NCBI GenBank assembly: GCA_015501585.1
Contig: JADNRY010000947.1
Location: 1-20,902 of the forward strand
DNA from: Rhodocollybia butyracea
Taxonomy: Eukaryota > Basidiomycota > Agaricomycetes > Agaricales > Omphalotaceae
Direction: 5' to 3'
Length of the DNA stretch: 20,902 bases
Positions 1-8,850 of this stretch are shown one piece after another (position 1 is the first letter of the stretch; every line of letters starts with the position of its first letter). A program made the position numbers and the translations under genes. The notes under the pieces were generated by a model that was not told the DNA's origin, searched no databases, and saw nothing but the letters and a program-made list of their open reading frames with translations.

Positions 1-735
1 ACCATGGTTATCAGATCCGAAAATCTCTCTAGCCGAAACAGAGAAACTGATAGGCACGCTCAATCACGTATGCCTCGTCGTACCTGAAGGGAGGTCGTAT
101 CTTACACAGCTCTATGCCTTCCGATCTTCGTTCAAAGGCAAAGAGCACAATCACTTCCTCAAACACACAGTGTCAAGAACCTTACGAGAAGACATCATCT
201 GGTGGGAGAATCGTCTTCGTCAGGATTTCCTTGGTCTGAAGATCAGACCCCCCATGAAACTCGAAAAGGACATCATTCATGTCGACGCCTCCACAGGCTG
301 GGCATAGGTCTCGTATGGGACAACAGATGGTTGGCCTGGGAGCTAAAACCGTACTGGCAGGGCCCAAACAACGAACGTCACATCGGCTGGGCGGAGATGG
401 TGGCCGTAGAACTCGCGTTACAGACACTGATCACCTCCGGCAAGAAAAGATCCGAATCGAAATTCGCTCTGACAACGAAGGAGTGGTCGGAGCATTGAAG
501 AAGGGCAATTCAAGAGGACATGAACAGAAACCTCATCCTAAGGAAGATTGTCGAACTGATGCAGGGACATGATATCTGGGTCGAATGCCAATGGATCTCG
601 ACACACGACAACTTAGCTGATGCCCCGTCTCGTGGAGTTTTCCCTCCGAGAAAGCAGATACATCCTAGACCACCAAAGATTCCTCATCACTTACGAAACT
701 ACGTACATAACTCAATCAACACCGAACGACGCTAG
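1..735 (+). pseudogene. RT thumb / RNase H portion of the YR retrotransposon (frameshifted)
   Basis: From base 3 one frame reads a typical DIRS/Ngaro RT end (KLIGTLNH, then a LREDIIWWENRL region). It is followed by an RNase H domain starting at IIHVDASTGWG. The acidic residues expected of RNase H can be seen: D in VDAS, E in WAEMVAVELAL, D in RSDNEGVVGAL and D in STHDNLADAPSRG. These pieces lie in successively different frames. The frame breaks near 302 (in-frame TAG after GGCTGGGCA, where a G seems lost), near 450, and near 510-520. At least three indels therefore interrupt one domain. The 5' end is cut by the window. The product would act in element replication; this copy cannot make it. 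Confidence 0.75.
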
Positions 736-1098
736 ATTACTTGCACAAGAACTGACCAGAAAGTAGTCACACTAGTACACTATGTAAATTCACCTCGAAA
801 ATGTAAAGATTCGTCACCCGACGCATACACGCACTTAGCATGCAAGCTGACAACATACACAAACAAACCTATTATTCCTACTACCAATACAACATGCCTT
901 TCAGGCCATATATCCAACAAACTCACCAGAAAACAACGTCTCACAATCAAGCTAACCGTCGCTAACACAACCACTACAGAACATTACCAAACAAACCAAT
1001 AACTCCAAGGTGGCGGAAATGCAAACAAAGATGCAACACACAGCTAACATTTAGACAGACTAATGACATATCCGACCAGCTGATGGCGCACAGAGACA
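736..1098. other. Spacer between RNase H and recombinase relics
   Basis: About 360 bp with no convincing coding frame. In an intact element this would be the linker or the N-terminal coding sequence of the recombinase. Here stops occur in all frames, and the short ORFs present match no family I recognise. Confidence 0.4.
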
Positions 1099-2111
1099 AT
1101 GGACAGATTAACGCGATGCAGAGACTCAGTGCACATGCACAGGAACACTGGAGCATCAGTAAAAGGAAAAAACTGCCATGAAGAAATGGAACGCTGTTCG
1201 GAGATTTCTCGTATGGCAGACGGACAAGGACTCAAACAACATCAGTGTCTCCCTGCCCCAGAATGGGTCCTATGCGAGTACGCAGCCACCTTCGCAGGAA
1301 AGTTCGCTGGCGGTACAGCAAAGACTCACTTGTCCGCTATCAAAGGGTGGACCATCCGCAGAGGTCATGCATACCGAGGTGGAGAAAACTTACGCCAAAT
1401 GCTCATCGGTGTAGAACGCAAAGCTCCTCTCTCATCTCGTCGCGAGGAACGTCCTCCAGTGAAAGAAGAACATCTCAAACTCCTCCATACCGAACTCAAT
1501 CTGAACGATGGACTGGATGTCTGCGTCATAGCGGCGGCAGACACGATGTTCTACGGTCAAATCAGAGCTGGCGAAGTGCTAACACCTTCTCCATTCGTTG
1601 AACGATTTGATCGCAAGCTCTATTCCACGGTCGCCTGTCTTCGCGCATACAATCCTGATTGCAGTCGTCGTCTTAAACTCCCGAGCACGAAGACGGAACC
1701 TATCCGAGGCGAAGAAGTCATCCTCTCACCACAGGATAGCATCACTGATCCCAACGACGCGATCGACAGACATGTCCGTATCAATCAACTATCTCCCAAC
1801 GACCCACTATTCGCATATCGAGACAAACACGCGAGCTGAAGGTACTGACGAAGAAACTTCTGCTAGAGGTCTGCAATCGTGTATGGTACAGACACGGCAT
1901 ACCTCGCATGACAGGCCACTGCTTCAGAATCGGAGGTACAACTTACTACCTGCTAGCAGGCATACCGTGCGATGTTGTGAAAGTACTAGGGAGGTGGAAA
2001 TCGGATGCATTCATAAAGTACTGGAGAAACCTTGACTCCTTAAGCCACGCTACACATCCATCGTATCCATGTACAGAAAGGATACGCGGCCCAGATTCAG
2101 GAATTAATTAA
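1099..2111 (+). pseudogene. Tyrosine recombinase of the YR retrotransposon (frameshifted)
   Basis: The first frame (1099-1839) contains an N-terminal SAM-like DNA-binding region (LPAPEWVLCEY..., then KTHLSAIKGW). The first catalytic Arg follows in MFYGQIRAGEVL. The frame ends at AYRDKHAS-stop, while the rest of the domain continues one frame over from about 1830. That part holds the HxxR box in GHCFRIGGTTYY, GRWKSDAF, and the nucleophile Tyr in IKYWR, ending at 2111. A single indel near 1830-1840 thus separates the two halves of the active site. The arrangement R...HxxR...W...Y is that of DIRS/Ngaro integrases, which insert the circular DNA intermediate by site-specific recombination. Whether 1099 is the true start is unclear. 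Confidence 0.8.
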
Positions 2112-2264
2112 CTTGGCTCAAGTATAACGAGTTTCTACATAACTACACATATAACTACATGTATAACTACTATGAAAACAACGTACACTTACAGTCAGAC
2201 AAGCACACAACCAAACATTCAAAATTATTATTAAAGAAAGAAACAAGGTTTGCGCTAGGTGCAG
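2112..2264. other. AT-rich non-coding 3' region of the element
   Basis: After the recombinase stop the sequence is AT-rich, with a short imperfect reiteration of ATAACTACAT-like words (about 2137-2173). No ORF or structured RNA was recognised here. It lies just downstream (on the minus strand) of the first tRNA-like sequence and contains short T runs in that sense. Confidence 0.35.
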
Positions 2265-2355
2265 TGTCCCGAGGAGGACTCGAACCTCCATCTACTTAGG
2301 AAGAAGATGCAAATCGCATAAACTGTCCGTGTGCTGACCATTACACTATCGGGAC
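2265..2355 (-). tRNA. tRNA-like sequence, anticodon unclear (intron-containing gene or tRNA-derived relic)
   Basis: Read on the minus strand, 2355-2349 (GTCCCGA) pairs with 2272-2266 (TCGGGAC) as a perfect 7-bp acceptor stem. A discriminator A sits at 2265. A D-arm GTGT-AATGGTCA-GCAC and a perfect T-arm GGAGG-TTCGAGT-CCTCC are present, so the A- and B-box promoter elements are intact. The sequence is about 17 nt longer than a standard tRNA. I could not build a clean 5-bp anticodon stem: CGGAC after the D-arm has no GTCCG partner. Instead a CATCT/AGATG hairpin precedes the T-arm. It may have an intron in the anticodon loop or a degraded centre. It lies between the recombinase and the first direct repeat. 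Confidence 0.5.
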
Positions 2356-2498
2356 TTAATATCTGATTCGTACAGTCTCACTACAAGCTTGAGCACACTC
2401 TCTGGGAAAGTCGTCATCAGAAACGACGCGCTTGCAGCTTCAACTTCGTAGGATTGGAAAGACCTTTCTAATCACGACCTTCCTCCTGTACTCCCCTG

Positions 2499-2651
2499 CA
2501 GCAGACTTCAGTAATTAATCCCGGCACCGATATTAACTAACGGCACCGGGATTTATTACCTGTTTCTGTCTCTCCCCATTACTCGTCAGTAGCGTCGATA
2601 GACGCAGATAACATCTTCTAATTATCTAGTCTGTATCGACTAGGATCGAAA
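2499..2651 (+). repeat. 153-bp direct repeat, copy 1 (putative Ngaro B1)
   Basis: Nearly identical to 3086-3239; the only difference seen is one extra G in copy 2 within the CGGCACCGGG block. Inside the repeat, CGGCACCG occurs twice about 14 bp apart. There is a perfect hairpin (GCGTC-gata-GACGC) and a second inverted repeat (TAGTC-tgtatc-GACTA). Flanking sequences on both sides are unrelated between the copies, so identity stops sharply. This fits a terminal direct repeat of the YR element rather than a simple segmental duplication. Confidence 0.85.
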
Positions 2652-2825
2652 GTGAAAGTTACTGACTGTGGGAAAGTAACTGTGTTTTCGTAAAGGAGAG
2701 CAGACGGGATAATTAGCGCCGGACTCTCTTCATTCTGTTACCACCTCATAAGTTATCTTGACTTAAGATAAACACGCATATATCACTTTTATCGACCCAC
2801 CATCCAACCCCAAATTACGACCACC

Positions 2826-2847
2826 AAAAAAAAAAAAAAAAAAAAAA
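2826..2847 (+). repeat. Poly(A) tract, 22 A
   Basis: An uninterrupted run of 22 A. Read on the minus strand it is a T22 run about 26 nt downstream of the second tRNA-like sequence, where an RNA polymerase III terminator would be expected. It could also be the tail of a retroposed sequence. The exact length is prone to assembly error. Confidence 0.8.
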
Positions 2848-2872
2848 TTCAATTTATGAGATTTATTTCCAA

Positions 2873-2984
2873 AGTCCAGAGAAGGATTCGAACCCTCATC
2901 TATGAAACTGATGAAAAATTGAGGAATTGACCTCACCGGGAAACATACTCAATATCATTGTGTTAGCCATTACACCATCTGAAC
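2873..2984 (-). tRNA. Second tRNA-like sequence with long central insert
   Basis: On the minus strand GTTCAGA (2984-2978) pairs with TCTGGAC (2880-2874) as a 7-bp acceptor stem with one G-T. The D-arm is GTGT-AATGGCTA-ACAC, a perfect 4 bp. The T-arm is GAGGG-TTCGAAT-CCTTC with one wobble. About 38 extra bases lie in the middle. A possible anticodon stem is ATGAT with ATCAG (4 of 5 pairs) around a TTGAGT loop, but the assignment is weak. A CATC/GATG hairpin sits just before the T-arm, as in the tRNA-like sequence at 2265-2355. A T22 run lies downstream. It could be a real intron-containing tRNA gene or a tRNA-derived relic inside the element's A2 segment. Confidence 0.45.
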
Positions 2985-3085
2985 CTGATACACCACGACA
3001 ATACCTGACCAAAATCTGAAGATCAACTCTGAAGACATCGTCCCTACTGACGGTGATCTGAACCAATCAGTACAGATCACACCCC

Positions 3086-3239
3086 CAGCAGACTTCAGTA
3101 ATTAATCCCGGCACCGATATTAACTAACGGGCACCGGGATTTATTACCTGTTTCTGTCTCTCCCCATTACTCGTCAGTAGCGTCGATAGACGCAGATAAC
3201 ATCTTCTAATTATCTAGTCTGTATCGACTAGGATCGAAA
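3086..3239 (+). repeat. 154-bp direct repeat, copy 2 (putative Ngaro B2, element 3' end)
   Basis: Second copy of the repeat at 2499-2651, differing by one inserted G. Downstream of 3239 the sequence changes to what looks like host gene sequence (a splice donor-like GTAAAT at 3243 and coding sequence from 3311). The end of this repeat is therefore the likely 3' terminus of the retrotransposon. Confidence 0.8.
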
Positions 3240-3310
3240 ATGGTAAATACAAGTTTCTCTACTGGTTCATTGCTGTAGCTGAATTCTTGGTTATTAGCTG
3301 TTTCTTGCAG

Positions 3311-3985
3311 CCTGTGTTATAGCTTGGAATGTCCAAAATACCATTCCAAGCTTTTGCCTACAGTGTTAGCCTGTTTTACCACTCAAGACTACTATTTGTT
3401 CCTTGAGCCTATCAAAATCACCAAAGTTGATGGGGTGTCTCATTTCTCACTGCATGATCCGGCGTTTTTCTGGTCTTCAGACCCATCAGCAATAAAAGAA
3501 GAGACGCGGATTTTACTTGGCCTTTCTTCACTTGTGCCACATGTTTGGCAAAACCAAGGTTGGCAGATGTGGACTTTCAATCAAGACATGTATCATACAG
3601 TGTCTGAATATCTGAAGCTAAAAGGATTTGACCCTTTTGGTCTCGACTATGCCCGCTCTTGTGGTTATCCTATCTTCAAGATATCCGATAATGTCTTAGA
3701 TGAGCTGGATAGTGGCCCAAATGAGCATACCCAATGTACGTGTATGAAATAGATCTTTGACATTGATATCTCTGATCAGTGTTTTCAATTTCCATAGTTC
3801 GAAGCAGTACCATTCACCCTGATACTGGGTCAGACTCTGACTCAGCGGATAGTGTTATATATGAGGATTCCGGGAACAGTGAGCAGTTTTTGGGCAACTT
3901 GCAATTGCATGGCCAAGTAACACCTAACATGATCTTCATTAATAGAACAAGTCTTCCAACCCTGGGCAGGTCTCGCACCTCTTGA
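3311..3985 (+). pseudogene. Unknown fungal protein gene, 5' end missing next to the retrotransposon
   Basis: An open frame runs from about 3311 (after a good acceptor, TTTCTTGCAG) to a donor at 3736. A 62-nt intron (3736-3797, GTACGT...TTCCATAG) joins in phase to 3798-3985, ending TGA; this gives about 225 codons. Features are QGWQMWTFNQDMYHTVSEYL, a KGFDPFGLDYARSCGYPIF stretch, and an acidic Ser-rich tail (DTGSDSDSADS). I recognise no catalytic motif or named domain. No in-frame ATG precedes the first exon: 3243-3310 looks like the remains of an intron and the upstream exon position is occupied by the transposon repeat. The gene therefore appears beheaded by the insertion. Alternatively a short upstream exon was not found. 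Confidence 0.5.
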
Positions 3986-5000
3986 CCCAAGCGCCCTTGT
4001 TTGCCCGACGCAATTGAGTCAAACCCACTTTCACGTGGCTGAATGCACCTCACTCTCGCAAAGACGCCATTCGCGACTCAAACGAATCAGGTCGTTTTCT
4101 TCATTTGATCGACAGCAAAAAAATCACCGAACCTCTTCCTTTGAGGGTCTGTGCTGCACTCATTAAACATCTCGATGACAGCTATAACTCGAGCCTCTAC
4201 GACGAACATTTTCCTTGGGAAAATCTAAGGAATAGTATAACGAGAGACGGTCAGATTTCTTGGAAGGGTCACATAGATCACTACTTAAATCTCATCGACT
4301 TTTAGCCGATGTGAACTTGAATGTTTCTCTTCCAACATCACACCAGGGGAACTCGTTCAGTTAGCGATACCGCTGAGTCAGATGCAATATCATTATCAAT
4401 GAACTTGAATAGATATGATGCAGCCGCCAACGTTCCAGACGCAGACAGGAGAGTCCAAATTGAGTTCTACATACAACGAGTTCAAGTAGATCAAGTGGAA
4501 GCGATAAATAGGCAGCCTTTGTACAAATGATCCTCACCTCTTCTACATCCAACTCGCATAGTCCAATCCATCCATATGGCCTGGAAAGATAGGACCCAGT
4601 ACAACCAGCTCATTCATCTCCTAGTACAAGCCCAGTAAACGATACCACCTTCTTGTACGTTTCCCAGTCTGTTCCGTATATGTGGGTAAGTGAGAACAAG
4701 AGGCGTGCACTGTTGGCTGAGGAACTAGCGCTGAAACGACAGAGGGGAATAAGGTGGAAAGAGGGAACAACGAGATCAATGACAGAAAGAAAAGGCAAAG
4801 TGCTCGCAGATAGAAATCGTAGAAGGATTCGAATCACTCACTTCTTCTCGCGTCATCCCTCCTTTGTCTCCATCGTACTTATCGCGGTGCAGTTGTTACA
4901 CAACTCTCCAACTGCACCACAACCAGTGCGTCGAATACCGCTGGGAGACCGCGCGAGTACCACGAAGAGGCCATGTATAAAACGGGTCGTTATAAATTGA
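3986..5000 (+). other. Region of weak ORFs, possibly decayed downstream exons of the truncated gene
   Basis: Three plus-strand open stretches follow the truncated gene: about 4014-4305 (no ATG; contains LRVCAALIKHLDDSYNSSLY and ends LNLIDF), 4321-4530, and about 4653-5000 (basic, with ENKRRALLAEELALKRQRG). None has a recognisable domain. I could not join them through convincing splice sites, although a GTAAGT donor occurs at 4685. They could be exons of one unknown gene, remnants of it, or chance ORFs. Confidence 0.25.
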
Positions 5001-5550
5001 AATGGTGCGAGAAGGTGATGATAGGACGAGAAAATGAGATTACCTCGAGTACCCTTAAAGCTTTGGCTTTGGGGATTCTGCTGTCGGCATCGGAATAGGG
5101 TTCCGCTATGCGTTCAGCGTACGGCCAGGAGGGTGTGGAGAAGGCGTTTAAAGATTATTGGTGTACGACGACATGTGTTTTTTGGTTGACGAGGATATTT
5201 TGTTAGGATGAGCCGGAAATGAACATGCGTCTCTTGGGAGCTAGAAACCTCGGCTTGTTCCCGAGACAATAGATGTCAGTGCAATGATGATCTTTACAAT
5301 TCCGCTTATGAGTTTCTTTCTTTTCTTTTCCTGTCATATCCATATTCCTTTTCTCAACACTGAAATTTCTCCACAGACCAATCTCTCCGTCTGGAAAAAT
5401 TCAGGAATGCCAAGTTGTAAGAGATCGAAAAAAGCGTTGTGTTGTAAAGGATCATTTGTTTGTACACCATGAGTGTTTTTTCCATAGAACTAAGAATACC
5501 AAATCAAAACATGTTAAACCGGGCGCTTATTGATCAACTTCTCTTTGACC
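5001..5550. other. Intergenic region upstream of the splicing-factor gene
   Basis: No gene recognised. Short ORFs exist on the plus strand (for example 5284-5472), but they have no family features. The last 100 bp before 5551 presumably contain the CUS2-like promoter; no clear TATA box was found. Confidence 0.4.
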
Positions 5551-7165
5551 ATGGCTTCTTCCTCTCCACCACCTCGCGTGGCTGCTGGGTCCTCTCTTTC
5601 CTCCCAAACAGCAGCGTTCTCAACTGATCCACGGTAAATACTAAATTACCCTGGCTGATTCCTCAGAGTTAATAACTCAGAATTATTTGTTTCGCGCAGA
5701 ATATATTTCAGCAAAGAATCCAACACCTGGCGCTTCGAAGATGATGACGGCGCGGAAATGGAATTCGACGCCGTCAAGGGCTTATGGGTGCCTCTTGTCC
5801 GTGTGCCTTCCCTCTTCATAGGCCTGTTATCCGAGCAAACCACTGTAAAACGAAACGTTTCGAACAGATTGATGAAGACCTTGTGAAAGCGCAGCAAGCT
5901 GCGTACTCGATTGCTGGTGTTGATGAATCTGTGCGCCCTTTTATTGTCGTTGATTTTGGTTCTTTTTTTTCTGACCATGGCTTTTTTGGCTGTTGCAGAC
6001 CCCCGCCGCCCCTGTTCTCAAACGCGAAAACAAAAAGCGCAAAGAACCAGAGGATTACACTTCGGCAACTGTGCTCCCAGAAGCCGGACCCTCCATAAAA
6101 CGGGGAAAACACGACAAGAAGGATAAACCCCCCACAGAGCGCAAGACCAAAAACACCGCCGTCTACGTAACGAACCTCCCCACCGATGCCACGATCGACG
6201 AGGTCGTGCAGTGTTTCTCAAAGTACGGCGTCCTCGAGGAAGACGACGACGGGGACCCCAAGGTGAAGATGTACGCCAAAGACGACGGGACGTTCAGCGG
6301 AGAGGCACTGGTGGTGTTTTTCAAGGAGGATTCGGTGTCGTTGGCAATTAATGTGCTGGACGAGACGGAGTTGAGGTTGGGCGATGCGTCGACGAGGATG
6401 AGTATCGTGAAGGCGGATTTTACGCACAAGACGAGTCAGAGTCATAGTAATGGGGCTGGAGGGGTACCGCAGCCAAGGAAGACGGTGGATAAGAAGAAGA
6501 TATCGCGGAGGCTTGGGAAGATGCAAAAGTACGTGCGGTTGGTTCTCTTAGAGGTGCTGCGTCTGATTGGTCTTGCTAGGAAATTGGAAGATTGGGTTGA
6601 GGAAGATGGGTTTGGACCGGCGATGGATCCTGAGGATATCGACAATGCTGCTTTCGCTAACAAAAACAGCAGAGTGGTTGTTCTCAAGCACATGTTTACC
6701 CTCGACGCCCTTGAGCGTGACACGTCGCTACTGCTCGACTTGAAAGAGGATGTTAGGGAGGAATGCTCATCATTAGGTGAAGTGACGAATGTAGTGTTGT
6801 ACGACGTGAGTTTTGGAAAAATATTTACCAATCCTCTCTGTTCCGGTATTCACTCGCTTTCACTTATACAGAAAGAAAAAGACGGTGTGATGACCGTCAA
6901 ATTCCGTGAGCCTCTGAGTGCACAAGCATGTGTCATCGTGCGTTCTTTCACTTGCGTCTTTTGATAGCTGAGAGACTGAAAATCACCATTTCAGAGAATG
7001 AACGGCAGATTCTTCGACGGGCAAAGGGTCGAAGCGTCACTGTACTCTGGAAAGCAGAGATTCCAACGTAGCGGCGGAGGCGACGACATAGATGGCGACG
7101 GTGAGGAAGCGGAGAAAAAGCGACTCGATGACTTTGCTCAGTGGTTATTGACGGAAGGCGATTAG
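5551..7165 (+). CDS. CUS2: CUS2/Tat-SF1-type U2 snRNP-associated splicing factor (411 aa, 7 exons)
   Basis: Exons read as 5551-5633, 5700-5796, 5868-5930, 5999-6528, 6580-6805, 6872-6937 and 6995-7165. All introns (51-71 nt) are GT-AG and phases agree, giving 411 residues. The N-terminus has the aromatic stretch of Tat-SF1 proteins (TWRFEDDDGAEMEF, GLWVPL). A Lys-rich linker (about 90-132) follows. RRM1 is at about 134-220 (TAVYVTNLPTDATIDEVV). A second RRM at about 289-375 looks like a U2AF-homology motif: an acidic helix (LDLKEDVREECSSLG) and the R-x-F loop in GRFFDGQRVEAS at about 360. In yeast and mammals such proteins bind SF3B1 ULMs and help U2 snRNP folding and branch-site recognition in the nucleus. 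The start ATG sits in GACCATGGC, a good context. No damage seen. Confidence 0.88.
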
Positions 7166-7250
7166 GGCCATATATAGCCCGTACATCTTGATTTATGTGT
7201 ATATTATCCAACCGGTTGTGAACAAATGCATCTATATCAACCCAAAAACT

Positions 7251-8014
7251 CTACTTGTAAAGATGCATGGGAAAATAGTCGTATTCGCCTTGAGGAGCTC
7301 CTGGGGAGCGCTGTGGTACCCATTTTGGATATGCGTTGGTCAATGTCGGTGGTAATCTGGACTCGGAATACACCTGGGTTGATTCGGAAACCTTGGAGAT
7401 GGCTGCGGCGAGGTCGAGGGGCTCTTGAGGAGCAACGGCTTTGGTAGTATCTGCTGCTTCGCCTTCCGCTGGTGCCGCGACACTGGATGCAGAAAGGTCA
7501 GCAACGTTGGATCATAGTATTAGAAAAGAAGCCACGCACGCTTGCGGAGTAGAATGCTCAATCAGCAGCGACGACAGCCCTGGTTGTGTTACTACAGAAA
7601 GCATGGGGTACGCCTAGACGTGGAAAATGAGCCTAGAGACACTCGGTTCAACCAGGCGACAACGTACTCTTCTAACATCTCTTTTCCAATACGGGTTCTG
7701 AGCGATATCGGACGCTAAAAGGAAAGATGAATGAATCGTAAGGGTTTTCTGATTTCATTGCATGCATACCTTTCGTAGCAGGAGTTGCATACGCTTCAGG
7801 TCTCGATGCCGGCGGGGGAAATCGGTGTACGCCCTGTATTGGCAACCCACTCGAAATCTCGGGATTTAGAACGGTAGCATCACCTGGAAAAACGGGATTT
7901 TTTAGACCAGTTTCGCAGCACAAATAGAAGAGGCCAGCTCGTACGGAATTTCTTCCAGAAACCCTTTGGACTGAGGTGGTATAGAGTAGAATCAGCCAAT
8001 TTCTTGGTCGCCAT
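7251..8014 (-). CDS. Mitochondrial complex I 21.3 kDa-type accessory subunit (178 aa, 5 exons)
   Basis: Minus-strand exons: 8014-7945, 7883-7770, 7714-7668, 7613-7540 and 7482-7251. Introns are 54-61 nt and GT-AG, and all phases fit. The protein begins MATKKLADSTLYHLSPKGFW. It contains DIAQNPYWKRDVRR followed by AYPMLSVVTQPGLSSLL, and ends in a Tyr/Pro-rich tail (YPKWVPQRSPG, EYDYFPMHLYK). The NPYWKRDxRRxYPxLSVV block is, to my knowledge, the hallmark of the fungal NADH:ubiquinone oxidoreductase 21.3 kDa subunit. It is an accessory subunit of respiratory complex I in the inner membrane, and the length suits the family. The identification rests on remembered motifs, not a search. A degenerate copy of its 5' part lies at about 10540-10760. 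Confidence 0.75.
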
Positions 8015-8850
8015 CCGAGGTTGAGGTTTGATTGGTAGTGGCGCTTATTTTTGGCGCTCATGCAATTCAGTTTGGTGCCTTCTCTCTCAAATGCTTGCAC
8101 TCGTATACCTTAGCATTCCACCAACGAAAGAAGATCCTCCTTCTCTACCCTTAAACATGTCTTCCCGCAGCAACACCGATCTCGAAACGCGTGTATTTCT
8201 GGGAACGAGGCGTTGAGGCTGGGATACAGTCCAGGTCTTGGTATGGCAAGAGCATGAAGCTATACAATGTATCAAGGATAGTTCTGCACTTGATGTCACC
8301 TTGTTGAAGAACTGAGGGACTCTATCGTGAATCTTGTTTTCATCTGATATTAATCTACTCTGAAGCGTGTTTAGGATCACCTCTTAGCTTTTGGCCACCT
8401 ACCGATGTTTGGAATGTCTATGCGTTCGTCAATCAAAGTCGTGCCCAAGAACTGCGCTCAATCCTTTTCACGCTCAATAAAGGCCGATTTTGTTGTTAGC
8501 TAGGACCGTGGCTGACTGCCTCTAATCAACAAGAGATCGAATAAATGTCCAAACTTGGAAGCGGCACACGGGTAAGGCCGAGGAAACCGTCGTTGAGACT
8601 TCCAAGACACTCTTTACCGCAGCGAGTCTAGCGACGGATACACGCAAGATACACGAGGCCGCAAGTGCTGTGTGACCGGCTAACAAAAAGAAAGCGTGAA
8701 GCACTGGTTCCGATCATGAAGAAATGACTGCGACGAAACTGCGAAACAAGCCAAGAAAAGTCGCTCGCTAATAATTAATAAAGACCCGGGATCGGATAAT
8801 ATCAAGGCACTTTCTCCTCCACCACTGTGTTAAAGGCAGTCACCATCACC
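8015..8850. other. Divergent intergenic region (complex I subunit / PAP2-A)
   Basis: An 836-bp spacer between two divergent starts. The first ~55 bp upstream of the complex I gene are related to the sequence at 10724-10760, but the rest has no counterpart in the second duplicated block, where only 53 bp separate the gene fragment from PAP2-B. About 780 bp were therefore lost from one block or gained in the other. Short ORFs on both strands show no family features. Confidence 0.5.

Larger units (their letters stand above)
1..3239 (+). mobile_element. 3' part of a degraded tyrosine-recombinase (Ngaro/DIRS-like) retrotransposon
   Basis: In order, the sequence shows the end of a reverse transcriptase, an RNase H domain, a tyrosine recombinase, then two 153/154-bp direct repeats (2499-2651, 3086-3239) about 0.43 kb apart. 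RT plus RNase H plus tyrosine recombinase, with no integrase or aspartic protease, defines DIRS/Ngaro/PAT-type elements. Known Ngaro elements end in split direct repeats ordered B1-A2-B2; the two repeats here would be B1 and B2, and 2652-3085 would be A2. The 5' end with A1 lies outside the window, so this assignment is inferred. Both coding parts carry frameshifts, so this copy is dead. The exact 3' boundary is the end of repeat identity and may be a few bases off. Confidence 0.75.

Noticed and set aside
2265..2355. Reading an anticodon TTA (a stop suppressor) or TGC from the tRNA-like sequence
   Set aside because: No anticodon stem supports either choice and position 33 or 37 would be wrong, so assigning an amino acid would be guesswork.
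4653..5000. Basic 115-codon ORF as an independent gene
   Set aside because: No recognisable domain, an in-frame GTAAGT near its start suggests intron use, and no homologous copy is visible in the window; left as a weak ORF only.
5646..6831. Several long minus-strand and alternative-frame ORFs across the splicing-factor gene
   Set aside because: They are antisense or out-of-frame shadows of the CUS2-like exons, contain no family motifs, and cross intron positions that the plus-strand model explains fully.
7596..7678. Alternative first exon for the complex I gene (MLEEYVVAWLNRVSLGSFSTSRR), looking like a mitochondrial presequence
   Set aside because: It joins in frame to the last exon by skipping the LSVVTQPGLSS segment. 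The five-exon model uses better donors and rebuilds the conserved NPYWKRDVRR-AYPMLSVV block, so the presequence look is accidental.
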